Assembly: GCA_026874595.1 (NCBI GenBank)
Contig: CM049307.1
Location: 62,648,370 to 62,712,369 of the forward strand
Length of the DNA stretch: 64,000 nucleotides
Origin: Sipunculus nudus
Taxonomy: Eukaryota > Annelida > Sipuncula > Golfingiida > Sipunculidae
Direction of reading: 5' to 3'
Shown here: one piece after another, positions 31,480-43,961 of the stretch
How the letters are laid out: each line of letters opens with the position of its first letter
Numbering within the stretch: the stretch's first letter is position 1
Notes under the pieces: model-generated
Told to the model about the DNA's origin: nothing
The model's database searches: none
Seen by the model: only the letters and a program-made list of their open reading frames with translations
Made by a program: the position numbers and the translations under genes

Positions 31480-32770
31480 TAGTGGTCGTTGTATCGTAAG
31501 ACGTTCAGCAAATTTACGTCAGCTTTGGGGTTCATCCGTATTGTCAGTGTGTATTCACTGTTTGCCATCTTTGCACTCAGGTTGCCGTCAGAAATCTTTT
31601 TTTCCTGGACATCATTGACGGTCCCTGCTGTCGTCATTGTAGAGTCAGTGTCGCTCAGGGTGCCTTTAAAATCTGATTTTCCTGGGCATCATTGGCGATC
31701 AATGTTGTAATCATCACCAAAATATCAGTTTTGCTCAGACTGTACTGAAAAATTACTTCATCCTGAAGTTTGTTGACAGACTCTGGAGTACACCGTCATG
31801 CTAAACTTGTCATCCGCAAATTCCGTGTCAGTCTGGTCAGTAATTATCTCACCTAAGTACACTCTTCTTTACTCTCGGAATCTGTTTTTAAACCGTGGGC
31901 AAAAAAGAAGTCCATTGCCGCGGTCACTTCTGAGTCGTAAAATAATACACTGTCTTCAGGCCTTAAGGTTTTGTTCAGATGCTGCATCCAAGGTCATGTC
32001 AGCAGTGAAGTCTAATGGTGTCGTTTGTCTGCAAACGTCTGCCTGAGATGACTTCTTTTGCATGATTCCATCAATGATGCTGTCTGCTTTCGTCGTTGTA
32101 AGGTCAACTTCGCTCAGGTTGCCATTTAAAAAAATCTGATTTTCCTAGGCATCATTAAAGGCCCGTGTTGGCGCCATTGTAAAGTCATTATCGCTCAGAT
32201 GTATAGACAGTCTGGTCATCATGAAGGTCGTTGACAGACTCTGCTGTCAAATGACCGGCTATGCTGTCATCAGCTTGGAGTCAATTATGTCTCTCAGAAC
32301 CCGGCTGTTATCCGCTTTGTCTGGTGTTTGCTGAAGGATGCGGCTGTTGCAATTATGGAGTCACTGAGTGAGGACTCCTCGTTCAGGTCGCCAGCTAAAA
32401 CTTGGCTGATCAGGTCGTTCTTTTTAATGGCAAGACTGAGGTCCATCAATTTTGTTTGTTTAGAGTCACTCAGTGACTCCCTCTTGCTCAACCTATCGCC
32501 CGCACAATCATGGTCAATCTGGTCGTCGCTCATTGTCTCACCCAATGTGCAGTCTTCCTTATTCTCGGACTCTGTTCTTTAGTCGCCGACGTCGTCATTT
32601 TTGAGTGGTTGAGATAACACCGTCTAGACATGCCCCGTGTAACAACTTATTTTTCTGGTTTGACGCTCTAGCCAAAGTCGTGTCAGCGTTTAAGTCCGTC
32701 TGTTTGCAGATTTCTGTTTTAGAGACTTCTTCATGATTCCAGCTAAAACCGTGCATGTACTGCCATTGAA
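31480..32770 (-). pseudogene. Decayed coding region with tandem ~27-aa and ~690-bp repeats, family unknown
   Basis: On the minus strand several frames read related segments: LSDTDSTMTTAGTVNDVQEK then KISDGNLS (about 31575-31660), LSDNDF...NGNLSEVDLTTT (about 32085-32200), and NDAQENQI near 31690. They share an LS(D/E)xD...ND(V/A)QE..I..(G)NLS pattern of about 27 residues. At a larger scale CTCGGAATCTGTTTT (31873) and CTCGGACTCTGTTCT (32563) mark two ~690-bp blocks. Both also encode a TLGE(I/T)-type segment and an E(V)CxQT...(A)DxTLAxAS-type segment. Frames are broken by stops (such as TAG inside NDA*ENQI) and shifts, so it is not one intact gene. It may be a relic of a repetitive Asp/Ser/Thr-rich protein or a mobile-element internal region. 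No family was recognised. Confidence 0.5.
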
Positions 32771-34732
32771 TACATGTATGCAGGAGTTATCGCGCCACTT
32801 GGAATCGTTAATACTTCGTTACGAAGTTGCAATGCATTCCCATGTTTGAAATGGTAGAACAGACGCTACACACCGTCTGAAGCTGTCCTCAGTCCTGTTC
32901 CTTTGTCAGTCTGTCCTCTTGTCAGAACTCGGCCCGGTATCACTACAAATATAATATAATATAATATAAATACAACATAACAATTATAATGGTATGCAAG
33001 ATATCACATTTTACATAATACAGCACGACACAATACAACAAAGCATAGCGTTTTACTTTAAATGAATTCCTATATTTGCGAGGATACTTGATATAAACCT
33101 GATTAGACACAACATCAGAAATCATGGAAAATAAAAAAGGAAATAGTCTACAGTCCATTTGGTATTAAAAAAAGGCGGTGAGCGCAGGACTGCCAACCAT
33201 TGCGGAGGTGGATCGTGTGTCATATATAATTAAATATGCCTTTTAATAATGTTTGTCACGAAGTTTAACCGGGTTGGGCCATGCATAATCTGGCGCAGTG
33301 CTTCAGGCTAATTACATACTGTATCAATATATAGGTTACATGTACTGTTAAACATCACATAGAAACGCCTGTAACAAGCATATACTGATTCAAGTATATA
33401 TCTGATGCATACAAACGATGGCATAAGGTAAAGTCGGCCAAAATGACGTCATCGCATCGAGCGTGAAGGAAAACGACACGGGGCGCATGTGCGTGTTATA
33501 CATCGTCCTTCTTTTGGTTGCTACGCAACCCGCCAACCCTCATTGTTTCTGTTCTCGGGAGGGAGTCGGGATGTGCTTTATCTGATGAATTATGATCCAT
33601 ATTAATATTTAAAATAAATTCATATAGAAAATTGGAAATTGGAAATTCTATGATTCGTTAATACCACCCGAACAATAATGAAGTAAAAATAGATGAGAGA
33701 AAATCAGTGAGATCGGAATAACGACAGTTTATAGGAGCTTGTGGCCTTGCATATAACCCTTGTAGGGGCCGGACTGTGTATAGGTTCTTTACATCGGTTA
33801 CCGTCAAAGACAGTCCAATAGATACTCAAAAGTGCCGTTATGTCGATATGAATTTTGGTTTTGTCAGAAAATTAGACCCTGTGGTCTCCGCATTAGCACA
33901 TTGCATACATGTATTTCTAAAAAAATTACATTTAAAAGCAATTGGAGAAAAATAAACATGAAATCGAGTATTTAGTTCTCCGTATAGTGTGCCTACTCGA
34001 TATAATTAGTCGCATGAACCGTTATTGGTTGGCGTTATTCTGACCTAAAACATATAAAAACCCTGCTATATACTGACCCCACTAAAGCCTTCCAAAGGAA
34101 CGGACTTGTTGGATTCTCTGTTAACATCGGAATTGACCTTGTTTTGGACCAAAAATCAGCCATAAATAACAATTCAGAGACTCTGATATAGTATATTTTT
34201 TTATTTAATTATGTCCTTTCCAATATTTAAAGTTAAAACGCGTTCGATGGAATAGGAACGGTAACTGAAGGCGTTGGTGGTCATGGGGGCCAAAAAGGGT
34301 TAAAGCGGGTTCCTTATAGATATAATAACAGAAATAATATTATAAAAGAAATCTTGCATTTATACTTCCGCAGTGTCGTCATATCTTTGAAGCTGGTCGC
34401 TGGTACCCTTTCTGGTTCCCGTCGGTCCTCTGTGTATAAATCTTCTGCTCCAGTGCCCACGGGTGCACTCGATGTGCCTTAATCTCTCTGAAATATTTCG
34501 GCCGCTCTGCTAAAAACCCTGTGCAAGCCAGAAATACTGTATGAAACTGAACGTCAAGTTCAGTGTCTTCACGGTCGTCAAGGAGGTACAATGACGTAAC
34601 AACATGAACCTGAATTCCTTAAAAACTGAAAAAATGACTGTGGCTTTAGTATACGAAAATATATCACTTTCAAAGTGTGTATATAATTTTGTAAAAGCGC
34701 AGTATTAGCCGGAATCGAAATAAGTACTGAAA

Positions 34733-34738
<6 letters not shown>

Positions 34739-34780
<42 letters not shown>
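34739..34780. repeat. (AT)n microsatellite
   Basis: Pure AT run of about 21 units. Confidence 0.95.
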
Positions 34781-34783
<3 letters not shown>

Positions 34784-35677
34784 TATATATAGACACATGT
34801 TAAACAAAGATTTTGTGAAAATATCAATTAATCTATTTCCTGAAATTTTCAGTAAACACATGAAATTTCTAATCTACTCATAGGCTTCATATATTTAATG
34901 AACATCTTAATAAATACAAGTTTATCCTGAAAGGAAGGGGTAATATCTACTTAAATATCCTGATGGGTGTCTAAGGATGAATGCTGAATAGTTACAAATA
35001 ATCTATGGTTATGTCATTTTAACATTACTAACCGGTGGGATGGTATGAGTGGTCTCCACCTAACTTCAACACAGTGACATACTGTATGGGATTCAGGGAA
35101 ATGTGAATGCAAGCAGTTGTTCCAAACCATGAATAAGTTTTCCGAGATTAAACTAATGGGTCGTTTAGGCCTATACATTGTATGAATACTATTATAATAT
35201 GTCAGACCCCATATAGAAAAAAATAATACCACCGTGGAAGGCCTTGATTCAGGGTAACAAACTGGTTCTGTCGTGATATATACATAATCGTTGTTGCCGA
35301 CAGATGGCGTTGGCATAGCCCTTTCGTAAAACAGTTATAATTAACTCTGGGTTTATACTTTGCTTCATTTGCGATAGTTCAAGACCAAAAAAGTGCATAT
35401 CCAAGGCGTGACCACAGAGGAGTGTCCGTGACAAAAGTCAAGTGCGACCACCGTCAGTTATAACAGAGACTGATTTTCTCAAGTGCAGGTCGAATCAATT
35501 AAGTGGTCATATTATTCAATGATACACAGATGGATCAATTGCAATAATTACATAGAGTATTTACTCTATTGTTTTGCTAGGGAAAATAAATAAGAATACT
35601 TTAACTTGTATTCAGAAGAGGAATACTGATGATGATGCAAAACTGTTCTGTTGTTGGCATGAATTCTAACGATAAAG

Positions 35678-35680
<3 letters not shown>

Positions 35681-35756
<76 letters not shown>
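35681..35756. repeat. (AT)n microsatellite, about 38 units
   Basis: Pure AT run, one of the two longest in the window. Confidence 0.95.
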
Positions 35757-35757
<1 letters not shown>

Positions 35758-36609
35758 GGAATTGGTTTTAATGCCATTCCCGGATCAAAGTGCCCAATAC
35801 ATAGCAGTTAAGCAGATATATATTCATGAAATACATCAATGCATCATTGATACTACCCGCAATTCATGAACATTATAATGCATTTATGTATATATATATA
35901 GTGTATATATATATACATGTATATACATACACACACAAATACACACACACACACATACTATGAGATCACTTGCATTCATTTGATAATACAGATCCAGGTC
36001 TTTCTTCCTAAATAAAGTTATTCTTAGTGTTGTATAGAAATATGTTATTTTACAACGGTATCAATTTCTTCAAGCTCAGGCCTGCAGGGGAATGACTCCT
36101 CTTGGAAATTACATTCTCTTGGTGAATAACATCCATGGAAAAAGGCTATAATTAGGATGATAGGTCCGTCAGTATGGTCCGCCATAGTATATTGGGCGTA
36201 TTTTCATCTGAGGCGTGTGTTGTTCTCAAAGTTTATGATAGATATGGCTGATAACTGGTATATTTTTGACTGGCCAAGATTGTAAAGCTAATAAGTATAT
36301 GTCCTGCCATCTGGTGGGAAATAGTATTAATAATTCATGGTTCTATGACTGTCATGCAATGGGTTATGAGCCAGCCCAGATATTCCTAACTCAGTTACTT
36401 CTATCAAGGCAATGAGTAATGTTTTATTTTACATTATTTAGTAGCAGTTATAACCATTTATGGCCTGGTAGGCCTGACATATTTTCTCACAAGACTCCTA
36501 TAAATCTTTTACCTCAAGGCCTGTTTTTTTTTTTTTTTAAATTATAACATTGTATAAAATATTAAAATAACAGTGATTTAGTCGTAATGAAACATGTATA
36601 TGAAGCTCC

Positions 36610-37065
36610 ATGTTTGTTGACCATCAAATATAGTTTGGCGTGTTGACTATGAACCATCTGTGTTCGTCATCGACAATGCGGTATATTAAATCAACATAAT
36701 GTTGATGTATTGACCAGCGACAATGCGTTGTCGTATTGAGCCTCGGCCACGTATCGACAGTGTTGACCATCGGCCAGGCACTGTCGTGTTGACCCTCTGC
36801 CAGACATTTACATGTTCACCCTCGAAAAGGCGTTGACGTGTTGATGACCGACCATTGGATAACGTGTTAGTTTAGTTGGAGCATATTAATTTAGTTCAAT
36901 TAAAAACGTAGCAGTATTTGCTACTCTATAGGTTCTCTTCAACTCTCATATGATGATAGTAATACATCCATTTGTGATGGTTCATCATCAACCAGGCGTT
37001 GACGTGTTGACCATTCACCAGATGACGTAGGCCTATCGTCTAATCACGTGTTGACTCTTAAAGCC
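36610..37065. repeat. Degenerate minisatellite, TGTTGACC...-type units
   Basis: A loose ~26-34-bp unit such as GTGTTGACCATCGGCCAGGC, then ACTGTC, recurs about ten times (36615, 36639, 36706, 36748, 36770, 36797, 36819, 36840, 37000 and 37052). A less repetitive stretch at 36860-36970 interrupts it. No protein frame stays open across it. Confidence 0.6.
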
Positions 37066-37977
37066 ATCACCTGTATATTATTCATAGCATGGCATTGCGC
37101 ACGTGGAATATCATTATATATGATATAGTATTATATATGATATATCATCCTATAAAACATGTATATCAAATATGATATATTAAATGCATGTATGTATGCG
37201 TGACCTAATAAAAGGACTCATATGATACAACATGAAAAACCCACATGCACACACATTATTTATTTCAAATTCATATAGTAGTTCGTACACAATCATCGGT
37301 TTGTGGGAAAATAAGGAACTAATTGACCCTTAACATAAGAAAGTTGTGGTAATCATTTACAGGAGTAGGCCGCATCATGAGATACCGGTCTGTGTCTGGC
37401 TTTGTGTGTGCACGGGTCCATATAGTACATTAACAAGTGAACAATGAAGAAGCCAGACAAAATGAGATTCATCTCATGCATGTATAAACACGCCACCTGT
37501 CAGGCGTTAAATATACACAGAACTAATAGAATGAGTCAGAGTATTGATTGGAAGCGAAAGAAGTGTAGCGTGGAACAGACAAACACGTGACCCCGCGACC
37601 TGAGTCGTATTGCACAAGTACGCCTAATAAGTAATAAAAAAGATTGTTTATTGACAAATCACTCACAGCATATTTTATTCCACAGGCTGTTCCAAACACC
37701 TGCACACTTTTCCTAATGATGTTGCACTATATTGAATCAAGTAACAAGTTAATGTTCGACATTTATGTCATAAACTTGCAGATATAGGTTTTATATGTAC
37801 CACATCCTTGCATTTTCTTTCCCACGGTCCAGTTATATATTTTTGTATTTACACAATGATATTTGTATCTTTATATCACGTGTGGCAGACCAAATTAACC
37901 ATCACGTTATATATTGTGCGTATAGTTAAACGAGACTCATGTTAATGATATAGTCACGCATGTTTTCTAAATACTGA

Positions 37978-38286
37978 TTATGATATTGACTTGCTTTGGG
38001 TAGAGTTTTCCTTTTCATCTTGAATCACTTCCTTTGCGACATCTTGTGCCTCGATATCTTCCATGCGAGCAGCGACATGTCCGTAAAGTTCCTTCTCAGC
38101 GTTTTCCACGACGTGATTGTGAAGCGGATATGACGTCACTTCCTGTTCTGAAGATAAGCGATGTTTTTCCTTACGAATTTGGTCTGAGTTCTCGTGTATG
38201 TTCGCAAATCCAGAGAGGATTATGAGTATTATTACCAGTATCAGCAAGTACCGTGCCGCCAGGGCTATTCGTGGCGGCACCTCCAT
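37978..38286 (-). CDS. Small single-pass membrane protein, possible orphan glycosyltransferase anchor/stem (102 aa)
   Basis: Starts at the ATG at 38286, with an in-frame TGA 27-29 bases upstream. Short N-tail with one or two Arg, strong hydrophobic segment at about 12-26 (RYLLILVIILIILSGFANI), then about 75 residues of charged, Glu/Lys/Gln-rich sequence with one Asn-Ser-Thr site, ending in KSIS and TAA. This is the tail-anchor-stem plan of the GT31 neighbours on the same strand, without any catalytic domain. It could be a truncated GT31 paralogue, a first coding exon of a spliced gene whose next exon was not found, or chance. No splice donor near the stop is convincing. Confidence 0.4.
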   Translation of the reverse strand: MEVPPRIALAARYLLILVIILIILSGFANIHENSDQIRKEKHRLSSEQEVTSYPLHNHVVENAEKELYGHVAARMEDIEAQDVAKEVIQDEKENSTQSKSIS

Positions 38287-39108
38287 CTTTAAAATTACAG
38301 TTGCTCTCTCTCATGCGACCATATTGTTCCACAGATCATTAGAACTGATGCGTCGGCATGCGCTTCTCAAGCACCTGTGCAATTCATCGATTTGACTCCT
38401 ACTCACGCGCAACTGTTTCAATACGGGACGCATATATCAACTCCGGCTATTGTAAATATCAGGACTCAAATGTAGAGAACACGGATATGGTTTCGCCATC
38501 TGGTTACTAAATGCACGAACAGCTATCGGATCCCGTCTCCTGTGTTGCCAACAAGAACCCTTATCTCTCCCGCTGGCAAATTCACAACATATAAAATTAC
38601 CACATTTATGCGGTTTCATTTTATCTTACTTTTCTTTGCCCGTGTCAGTGGTTGCATCACCCATGTAGACGTGTTGGAGCGCTTGCTTTATCTGTTCCGA
38701 AGTGTGCCTATCGCGTTCAGTTTGTCTGTGTGAACTGCTGTGTTGTGGGCAAGTGGCCGTGTGCTCAGATTGTTACCCGAAGTGTGACGGGCGATCTGTG
38801 CTGTATTGTAAGGAGGTACATGCATGGTAAAATACGTATCCATCATATCAAGTTTATTCCAGTCGTTATTACGGATCCGTGTTTATCTGTATCTGAAAAA
38901 AAGGTTACGATTCTGCTATTCACGGCAGCTGATTTTACATTTATAGCAGAGTCCATCAATCAACGCTTACTTTCCTGATTAACGCCACTATGATGTTTTG
39001 AGATCCGTGTGTGTGTATGTCTTCTGATTACTCATGAGTCTTTCCCTACGAGTCTATCATAAAATATCATAGGTAAAATCAAATAATGTTTTCATATAAA
39101 TATATTAG

Positions 39109-39141
<33 letters not shown>

Positions 39142-39239
39142 AAACATTGTATATTTATATATACGCGTTATTAACGTCCATGTATATACATTTACATTAA
39201 TGGTGCATTGTACTGCCGTACCTGTCCGCGTCTATCGCA
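38287..39239. other. Gene-free stretch
   Basis: Upstream of the 102-aa ORF. An imperfect (AT)n lies at 39108-39137. Nothing else recognised. Confidence 0.45.
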
Positions 39240-40712
39240 GTGCGATAACAAAACGAGCAGCCATAAATATAACTATAAACGACCATCTCAATTTTGCTAC
39301 CATTATTTTACATTTAGTATTTATTACTTATTATTTATTAAGTATTTATGCACACGAGCATTTGTACTGTTGTTCATTGTGTATCTAACAGATATATTTA
39401 TATATATAGGAAAGTAAACTTTTTTATTTTTGTTTAGGAAAATGGATACGTCAGCGTGAAGCAATTATCATGAAAACATGTAAATCCTTCACCACATGTA
39501 TTGTGTACTGACAAGACTGATCTTTTTGAAAGGAGGTGACAATCGCTTCTGACCCCCTTCTGACCTATGACTCGTAAACCGCGTCCATGATCGCACGGTC
39601 TACTGAAATTGTATCCAACTTCCGAGAGGGGTCTCTGTCCGTTCATGGAGTGCAGCTCAGACGTAAAAAAAGTAATGCTCCATTTTTTAACATTCCATTG
39701 GCGATGACAAATATCTCTATTATTGCATTTACATGGACAATATAGAAATTTACTTAAGAGTACTTTTTTCTTAATCATATTAACGATATGGTGTGTATTC
39801 CCGTTTCACCTAGTTTAATAATACAACATGAAGAATATAAAGGCACGTGTAGGCCCAATGAAGCAAACCAGTATTAAAACAGTCCATTGTATCTTAGAAA
39901 TCAATAATACATTTTTCTTATTATTTATGAGGGGAATAGTTTCCGCAAAAATAAAGTACACTTAGATTAAAAAAAAATAATGTTTAAAAATTATGATTCG
40001 GTTTTCACTGACAAAGTCATTAATAAAGGCAACATCTATTGGTAAGCAGGATTATATAATATTGATTACTTCTCATTTATAAATACGTTTGCAATCACGG
40101 GGATTTAGAAATGAGAAGCTCGTTCATATAGTTGCTCCACCAGTCACCAGACAGCGATACTTGTTGAACCCCGAGTCCACCCTGTTCACAAAATTCAAGA
40201 TGTATTCTCTCTCTCTCTCTCAATAAATAGGATAAATGAGCCTTTACATGTATATACATACATACATACATACATACATACATACATACATGTTAACCAA
40301 ATTTACATGTAGTGAATGCTTAATTATATGTCTGTGAAAGTTGATTTTATAAGGACGTTTTTAACTATGTAACTCTAACTGGAACAAAACCATTCTTCGA
40401 AGTAATAATTTGAGGAAGACAGAATAACGGTTCAGAAAGAGGGTACTTCTGCCTGTCTCTCTATCTCTCGATCTCACAAAATAATTGGTCTCGTACCTAT
40501 ATCTCATATCTCAGCGACACGGCGTGTTAGTGATACATTTACAGAGCTGTTTCGAACATCTTGGGGTGGGGGGTGGGGGGTAGAGGGAGCAATATATTTG
40601 TCAAGCTATACCAAGGATTGTCTCATATGAGTGAGTAAAACTAATCATATTATTCATAAAGCACAGAAAACAAGATAAATAAAAACAAGTGCAAGGGATG
40701 AAAGTTTCGTAG
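39240..40712. repeat. Segmental duplication, copy 1
   Basis: Aligns along its length with 41385-43585. Shared pieces include ACTGATCTTTT...GGAGGTGACAATCG, CTCGTAAACCGCG, GGAGTGCAGC, ATGGTGTGTATTCC, GAAGCAAACCAGTAT, GAGAAGCTCG, GAAAGAGGGTACTTCTG and CAATATATTTGT. No protein-coding gene seen in either copy. It has the empty site (CTGTCCGTTCATGGAG at about 39634-39649) for the insertion in copy 2. Confidence 0.85.
40251..40291. repeat. (ACAT)n microsatellite
   Basis: About ten tetranucleotide units. Confidence 0.9.
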
Positions 40713-40936
40713 TTTTAAAGTTAATTGGACAACAATTAGCCTTATGTGTATAACAACATTCATAACAGCAATTAACGGTGGAATCACAGTGAGTGTTTTT
40801 TCAGTTGTCCACAGGAATCCCTCTGCGAGGGCTCTAAAGACCAGATACCGTGTTGATTCATGTAGCTGTTCCGTTTATTGTTCACCGCGTGCATTTGGTA
40901 ACATGATTTCCATCTGAAAGGTTCCATCAGAATACC

Positions 40937-40953
40937 GGGGGGGGGGGGGGGGG
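40937..40953. repeat. Poly(G) tract, 17 bases
   Basis: Homopolymer of G between the two copies of the segmental duplication. Confidence 0.95.
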
Positions 40954-41721
40954 TGACACGTATAACGACACTGTGCAATTTATTTTCATGACACTTTCCT
41001 CCCAATTCAAGTTGATATAGCGTATTCAAGCGCATTTTAATTTGGGTATACTGGTATGTGACATTGACTGTCGGCAGTATTGGTTGGGGCAAGAGGGAAA
41101 TAATATTTAGAATGTTTATCTTGGAAGCGTGTTTTTTGGTGACATTAGGGACGCACGAAATACGTGACATTTGACATTTGGCGTGACACTGATAGTGGTG
41201 ATAGCGTTTATCAGTGTGGTAGCCTTATCACTGTTGATATTGTATTTGCGTCACGTTTGCTAAGATTGGTGATCGGTTGTTATGATAATGGACGGATCGG
41301 TAATATTTGCTGCTTGGTATGGAAAAAATAGGCATAACACGTAAGATAAAAGAAAGATTTAAAGAGGAATTAAACATTTTATTAACAAAACGAACAATCA
41401 TAATATAACTATATACGACCATTTGCTACCAGTACTTTTCATTAAGAATTTATTCACACTTTCATTTATACAAAGTATATATAGGAAAGCAAACTTTTCA
41501 TTAGTATTCTGGAAAATTGATGAGTAAACGTAAAGCATTTATCATGACAAAACATGTGAAATATTCCACATTAGTTTTGTGCACTGACAAAACTGATCTT
41601 TTCGGAAGGAGGTGACAATCGTTCTAGACCTCCATCTGGCCTACGACTCGTAAACCGCGACCATGACCGCACGGTCTGCTCATATTGTATTCAACTTGAC
41701 GTTAGGGTCTCTGCCCTTTTA

Positions 41722-42270
41722 AGCCTCGGTCACAACCCACTGCGGTCACCGCACACCGTAGAGTACCGCACGGTTTTTGGGACCGCAGGAATACATAAGC
41801 CTCGGTCACAACCCGCTGCGGCCACCGCACACCGTAGATCACCTTTCGGTTTTTTAAACCGCAGGAATACTTATGAGGTGGACAGGCGGGAACGGCACGG
41901 TGTCTTCCTCATTCTGACGGCCGTCGCACGGTAAAGTAAGCTAACCCTGCTGACGCCGCAAGCTCACCTTTCGGAAGCCGCAAAGACCCCTTACGACAGC
42001 CGCAGGTACGCCTTACGTCCCTCGGGTAGCCGAGTAGGCATTAAAAATCGCACGGTTATCCTACGACCTCCGTACGTCTACTGTACGATGACCGTACGGA
42101 GCCCGTAGGTGGCTGGCTGACGCACGGCCGCAGCATCAACTTAAGCGCTTGCGCTAATGTCAGTTACGGTCGTTGCGGAGTCCCTGCGGCACGGTTGCCG
42201 TGCGTCTACCGCACGGAATAGCCCAAAACACTCGCCGTACGGCGACCGTATCCCGGTTGTGACCTAGGCT
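41722..42270. mobile_element. GC-rich non-autonomous DNA transposon, PIF/Harbinger-type by ends (549 bp)
   Basis: Terminal inverted repeats AGCCTCGGTCACAACC (left) and GGTTGTGACCTAGGCT (right), flanked by TTA on both sides (41719-41721 and 42271-42273). The paralogous copy at about 39.64 kb lacks it. A 3-bp TWA target site is typical of PIF/Harbinger; that class call is an inference. The left end is duplicated in tandem (AGCC at 41722 and at 41798, 76-bp period). The inside is unusually rich in CGCACGG, CCGTACGG and GCGGTC words and much more GC-rich than its surroundings. No transposase ORF. Confidence 0.82.
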
Positions 42271-43020
42271 TTATGGAGTGCAGCGCAGACGTAAAGAAAA
42301 GTATGTCCCTTTTATCACTTTCCGTTGGCGATATCAAATATCTCTTTAATTGCATTTACATTGACAATATGAAAAATACAGTACTTTTTATTCTTAATCA
42401 TACTATTGATATGGTGTGTATTCCAGCTTCACCTAGTTTAATTATGCATGAAAAATATAAATGTATGCCCAAAGAAGCAAACCAGTATAAAAAATTTTCC
42501 ATTTTATCTTAGAAATTGAATAATACATTTTCTTATTATTTATCAGCTGTAAAGTTTCCGCATAAATATAACACACTTACATTTTAACAGTATAATCCTT
42601 GCGATTCGGTTATCGTTAGACAAAGTCAGTAGCAAAGACAACGTCTATTGTTAATCAATGTCATATAATATCGATTACATCAGATACAAACTTGGGCAAT
42701 CAATGGGATTTAGATATGAGAAGCTCGGTTCAGATATTGCTCATTCAGTCACCATAGGGCGTTTGGTGCTACTTTTTCCGATACCTGTCGAGCCCCGAAC
42801 CCACCCTGTTCACATTTAAAGATGTATTCTCTCTGAGGTATGCAATGAAGATTTTATAAAAGACGCTTATTTCTATGTAACTGTAGCTGGAATAAAATTT
42901 GTCTTCGACTTAATCATCTGGGGTAGACAGAATAACGGATAAGAAAGAGGGTACTTCTGTCTTTCTGTCTCACTCTGTCTGTCTCACTCTGTCTGTCTCT
43001 TAGTCTGTCTGCAAGTCCGT

Positions 43021-43033
43021 CTGTCTGCCTGTC

Positions 43034-43068
<35 letters not shown>
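43021..43068. repeat. (GTCT)n microsatellite
   Basis: Tetranucleotide run, part of a longer GTCTGTCTCACTCT-rich zone (42955-43068). A related run occurs at 43275-43350. Confidence 0.9.
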
Positions 43069-43398
43069 CAGTCAATAGAATAAATGAGACTTTACATGTT
43101 TATAGATACGTACATACATATTTACCATGTTCCCACAAAATTAATGCCCCATTTTGTGTATGAGGAAGTTGATTTTATAATAGACGCTTATCACTCTGTA
43201 ACTGTAGCTGGAACAAAACCTTTCTTCGACTTTATAATCTGAGATAGACAGAGTAACGGGTAAGAAAGAGGGTACTTCTGTCTGTCTCACTTTGTCTGTC
43301 TCACTCTGTCAGTCTCTCTGTCTGTCTGCCAGTCTGTCTGTCTGTCTTTCTCCATCTCAGGGACAAAGGGTGACAGTCAATTACAGGACTGTTTCGAA

Positions 43399-43401
<3 letters not shown>

Positions 43402-43437
<36 letters not shown>
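43402..43437. repeat. (TC)n microsatellite
   Basis: Pure TC run inside copy 2 of the segmental duplication. Confidence 0.9.
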
Positions 43438-43440
<3 letters not shown>

Positions 43441-43883
43441 ACATGGGGTGTGAGTGATACAACTACAGGACTGTTCGGAAAATCTCGAGGGGGCAATATA
43501 TTTGTTCAGATACACCAGGGGTCGTCGTGTTATATAGCACGATACAACAAATAAGCAGAAACAGGGGATGCAAGTTTCGTTGAACTTTTAGCTCTCTGTG
43601 CTTCATGCATAAATAAGAGACAGTAAACTAGCTGAACGTATGGGTCTTCCTGACATCTTCCTAACCATGTAACCATGTGTCTGTATTAAAAAATGATAAA
43701 TATAAATATGAATAAGTCATGATTCAGATGCTTATCTTCAGCATGTAAGGTTCTATGTACATCTGAGCATGATAAACACTTTCATAGTTCATTGGAAGAA
43801 ACCTTGTTCAGTCATCCACCTGGATTATTTGGTCTCCGCACTTTATTATTAGTCATTACTAGGCTAAAAAGCAATCAGAAATC

Positions 43884-43909
43884 GCATATATATATATATA
43901 TATATATAA

Positions 43910-43959
<50 letters not shown>
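43884..43959. repeat. (AT)n microsatellite with phase breaks
   Basis: AT run with two breaks, between the segmental duplication and the foldback element. Confidence 0.9.

Positions 43960-43961
<2 letters not shown>

Larger units (their letters stand above)
32771..36599. other. Intergenic
   Basis: No supported gene. Holds (AT)n tracts at 34739-34780 and 35681-35756. AT-biased ORFs in between show no recognisable domain. Confidence 0.45.
41385..43585. repeat. Segmental duplication, copy 2, with insertion and internal duplication
   Basis: Partner of 39240-40712. It is longer because of the 549-bp inserted element (41722-42270), (GTCT)n expansions, and an internal repeat: 42838-42975 and 43160-43290 both read GAAG...TTGATTTTATAA-type then ACGCTTAT, TGTAACTGTAGCTGGAA and AGAAAGAGGGTACTTCTGTC. 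Confidence 0.85.

Noticed and set aside
42273-42512. 79-codon frame in the segmental duplication
   Set aside because: The paralogous copy near 39.65-39.89 kb is not open in the same frame, so no sign of coding selection.
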